Of a stretch of 34,702 nucleotides of DNA, positions 33,458-34,702 are shown in pieces. The stretch covers positions 1 to 34,702 of the forward strand of contig JAAZKT010000084.1 of NCBI GenBank assembly GCA_012799695.1. Direction: 5' to 3'. The stretch comes from Clostridiaceae bacterium (GTDB lineage Bacteria > Bacillota > Clostridia > Saccharofermentanales > DTU023). The notes beneath the pieces are model-generated. The model saw only the letters and a list, made by a program, of their open reading frames with translations, did not search any database and was not told where the DNA came from. A program made the position numbers and the translations under genes. Numbering within the stretch: position 1 is the stretch's first letter; each line of letters begins with the position of its first letter.

Positions 33458-34294
33458 ATGAAAGCGCGCAGTATGTTAGGTCGGTCGGTCCCCGGGACAT
33501 CTTTGGTACACCGTCTTGATGCGCGCATAAAATTCTTGGGCGCCATCGTGCTGATGGTGGCGACGCTTTCCGCACGCGACGTCCGTGTCCTAGGATTTTT
33601 TCTCCTTTGGACGGTCGTTATCGCGATCATTTCTCAGATTAAAATCAAGGTGATCATGCGCAGCATTCGCCCGCTGCTGTTTATCATTATCTTCGCGACG
33701 CTGTTACACCTATTCACGGTAGAGGGTCACGTGTTTCTACGGCTCGGCGCTCTCAAGATTACGCGCGAAGGTCTGATATCGGGCGGCTTGACGGCATTGC
33801 GTTTAGCCTTGATGGTGGTAAACACGTCGATGTTTTTGACGTTGACAACAACCCCGCTCGCCATCGCCGACGCACTGGAAAGCTTGTTGTCACCTCTTGC
33901 TTATCTTCACTTTCCAGTCCATGAATTCGCGATGATGATGTCCATCGCACTTCGATTTGTCCCTACACTTCTCGATGAGGCGGATAAGATTATGAAGGCT
34001 CAGTCCTCGCGCGGTGCCGATTACGATACGGGCGGTCCGTTACGAAGAATGCGAGGACTCGTGAGTATACTCGTTCCTCTCTTTATCTCCAGCTTCAGAC
34101 GCGCCGACGATCTCGCCATCGCTATGGAAGCTCGCTGTTACCGAGGCGGTACGGCAAGAACGCGTTTGCACGCATCGAAGCTCAAGGCCATCGACATCGT
34201 ATTCTCTTTCATTCTTTTGGGCTTGCTACTACTCGTCTTTGTGGTGCAACCGCATTTACCGCTATTGGCGTTTCCCGGAGGTTTGGCCTCATAA
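33458..34294 (+). CDS. ecfT: Energy-coupling factor transporter transmembrane protein EcfT
   Basis: The membrane scaffold that links the two ATPases to exchangeable vitamin- or metal-binding S components. The 278-residue protein has hydrophobic segments near 25-60, 72-90, 105-125 and 240-265, and the two cytoplasmic coupling motifs: QSSRGADYDTGG and EARCYRGG. It lies 49 bases after the fused ATPase gene on the same strand. The genes that usually follow in Firmicutes (truA, rplM, rpsI) are not here. Confidence 0.94.
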   Translation: MKARSMLGRSVPGTSLVHRLDARIKFLGAIVLMVATLSARDVRVLGFFLLWTVVIAIISQIKIKVIMRSIRPLLFIIIFATLLHLFTVEGHVFLRLGALKITREGLISGGLTALRLALMVVNTSMFLTLTTTPLAIADALESLLSPLAYLHFPVHEFAMMMSIALRFVPTLLDEADKIMKAQSSRGADYDTGGPLRRMRGLVSILVPLFISSFRRADDLAIAMEARCYRGGTARTRLHASKLKAIDIVFSFILLGLLLLVFVVQPHLPLLAFPGGLAS

Positions 34295-34372
34295 GAGAGA
34301 CCTCTTTTACTGTTTTCTAATCCAAAATTGCGATATTGCAGGTTAGTAAAATTGACTTCATTCATGCTCAGC

Positions 34373-34702
34373 TCATAAATCTTCGAGCTGTTTACAATCA
34401 ATTCCCGTATACTTTTGGATGATATCTATACCCACCCCGTCATGTAACATCGCCTTGGCAATATTGATCGTCGCTTCTTCTTTGCCTTCGCCTTTGCCTC
34501 TCTGCAAGCCTTCTTCAAGACCGCTCTCATATTTCTCCATCATGATCGAATAGTGATCCATCTCAGCGATATGTTCGCGGATGTAGATCTCTCGCTCGCT
34601 CGGGGTGTAGAATACAGATTTCACTTTTTCATTGCATTCGCTCATGAGTTTATCTCCTTCCGATAGTGCGTTGCGTACCTTCTGGCTGTCTGTTCGTATG
34701 AA
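34373..34702 (-). CDS. Rpn-family recombination-promoting nuclease, C-terminal part
   Basis: The reading frame is open to the right edge, so the gene start is outside the window; 109 codons are visible. The visible part matches the C-terminal region of Rpn / PD-(D/E)XK nuclease family 'transposase' proteins: a charged helical stretch (SEREIYIREHIAEMDHYSIM), then Gly-repeat GLEEGLQRGKGEGKEE, then a small helical end with AKAMLHDGVGIDIIQKYTGI. The catalytic nuclease domain would lie beyond the edge. Rpn proteins are DNA nucleases with reported anti-phage and toxin-antitoxin roles. It is convergent with ecfT. Confidence 0.75.
   Translation of the reverse strand, partial: FIRTDSQKVRNALSEGDKLMSECNEKVKSVFYTPSEREIYIREHIAEMDHYSIMMEKYESGLEEGLQRGKGEGKEEATINIAKAMLHDGVGIDIIQKYTGIDCKQLEDL
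34475..34522 (-). repeat. Four-residue Gly repeats in the Rpn C-terminal region
   Basis: Four consecutive tetrads each start with Gly: GLEE, GLQR, GKGE, GKEE (residues 42-57 of the short product). The DNA copies have diverged, so it is a protein-level repeat. Variable four-residue repeats of this kind are reported at the dimer helix of RpnS. Confidence 0.6.
34643..34660 (-). promoter_or_regulatory. Internal ribosome binding site and start codon inside the Rpn frame
   Basis: On the minus strand GAAGGAGA (complement of 34653-34660) lies 7-8 bases before an in-frame ATG (complement of 34643-34645). It would start a separate 90-residue product MSECNEKVKSV..., identical to the C-terminal end of the long protein. 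Such internal starts make the small RpnS antitoxin in described Rpn systems. Upstream codons in the same frame are all sense to the window edge. Confidence 0.55.

Noticed and set aside
34293-34308. AAGAG/CTCTT stem with four T after ecfT
   Set aside because: Only five weak base pairs; too little to call a terminator.
1-34702. tRNA, rRNA, CRISPR arrays, inteins, complete insertion sequences
   Set aside because: I looked along both strands and saw none that I could support.

Overview
The window is a compact, mostly plus-strand stretch of housekeeping DNA from a Gram-positive bacterium, most likely an anaerobic Clostridia (Firmicutes) lineage of roughly even base composition. This rests on gene order (rpmE, YqhQ-like protein, prmC, prfA, Sua5/YwlE; rpsF-ssb-rpsR-rplI-dnaB; tilS-hpt-ftsH; the S10-spc-alpha cluster with adk, map and a KOW protein before infA, then ECF transporter genes), on strong AGGAGG-type ribosome binding sites, and on zinc-ribbon forms of several ribosomal proteins. 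I cannot name a genus from sequence alone.

Layout. Positions 1-71 hold the start of a minus-strand histidine phosphatase, divergent from rpmE, which has its own promoter, leader and terminator. Positions 760-5278 carry a tight translation-termination group: a YqhQ/DUF1385 membrane protein, PrmC, RF1, and one protein joining a Sua5-type threonylcarbamoyl-AMP synthase to a YwlE-type protein arginine phosphatase. Positions 5432-6932 are the rpsF-ssb-rpsR operon with a promoter, hairpin leader and strong terminator. Positions 7016-12734 hold rplI, dnaB, tilS, hpt and ftsH. A MarR regulator (12778-13230) converges on a minus-strand MurC (13236-14831).

A clear promoter at 15015-15043 and a 250-base structured leader start the S10-spc-alpha cluster (15302-31395): rpsJ, rplCDWB, rpsS, rplV, rpsC, rplP, rpmC, rpsQ, rplNXE, rpsZ, rpsH, rplF, rplR, rpsE, rpmD, rplO, secY, adk, map, a KOW protein, infA, rpmJ, rpsMKD, rpoA, rplQ. 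A second promoter lies just before rpmJ. A terminator follows rplQ. Then come a fused EcfA1-EcfA2 ATPase and EcfT, the energising half of an ECF vitamin/metal transporter. The right edge holds the C-terminal part of an Rpn-family nuclease on the minus strand.

Points that stand out: (1) the Rpn fragment contains an in-frame ATG with a near-ideal ribosome binding site plus four-residue Gly repeats, matching the gene-within-gene toxin/antitoxin design described for Rpn proteins; (2) two uncommon fusions (Sua5-YwlE, EcfA1-EcfA2); (3) unusual added segments on S6, L16, L3, L22, L17 and S5; (4) several structured leaders that look like candidate autoregulatory RNAs. I found no tRNA, rRNA, CRISPR array or intact insertion sequence.
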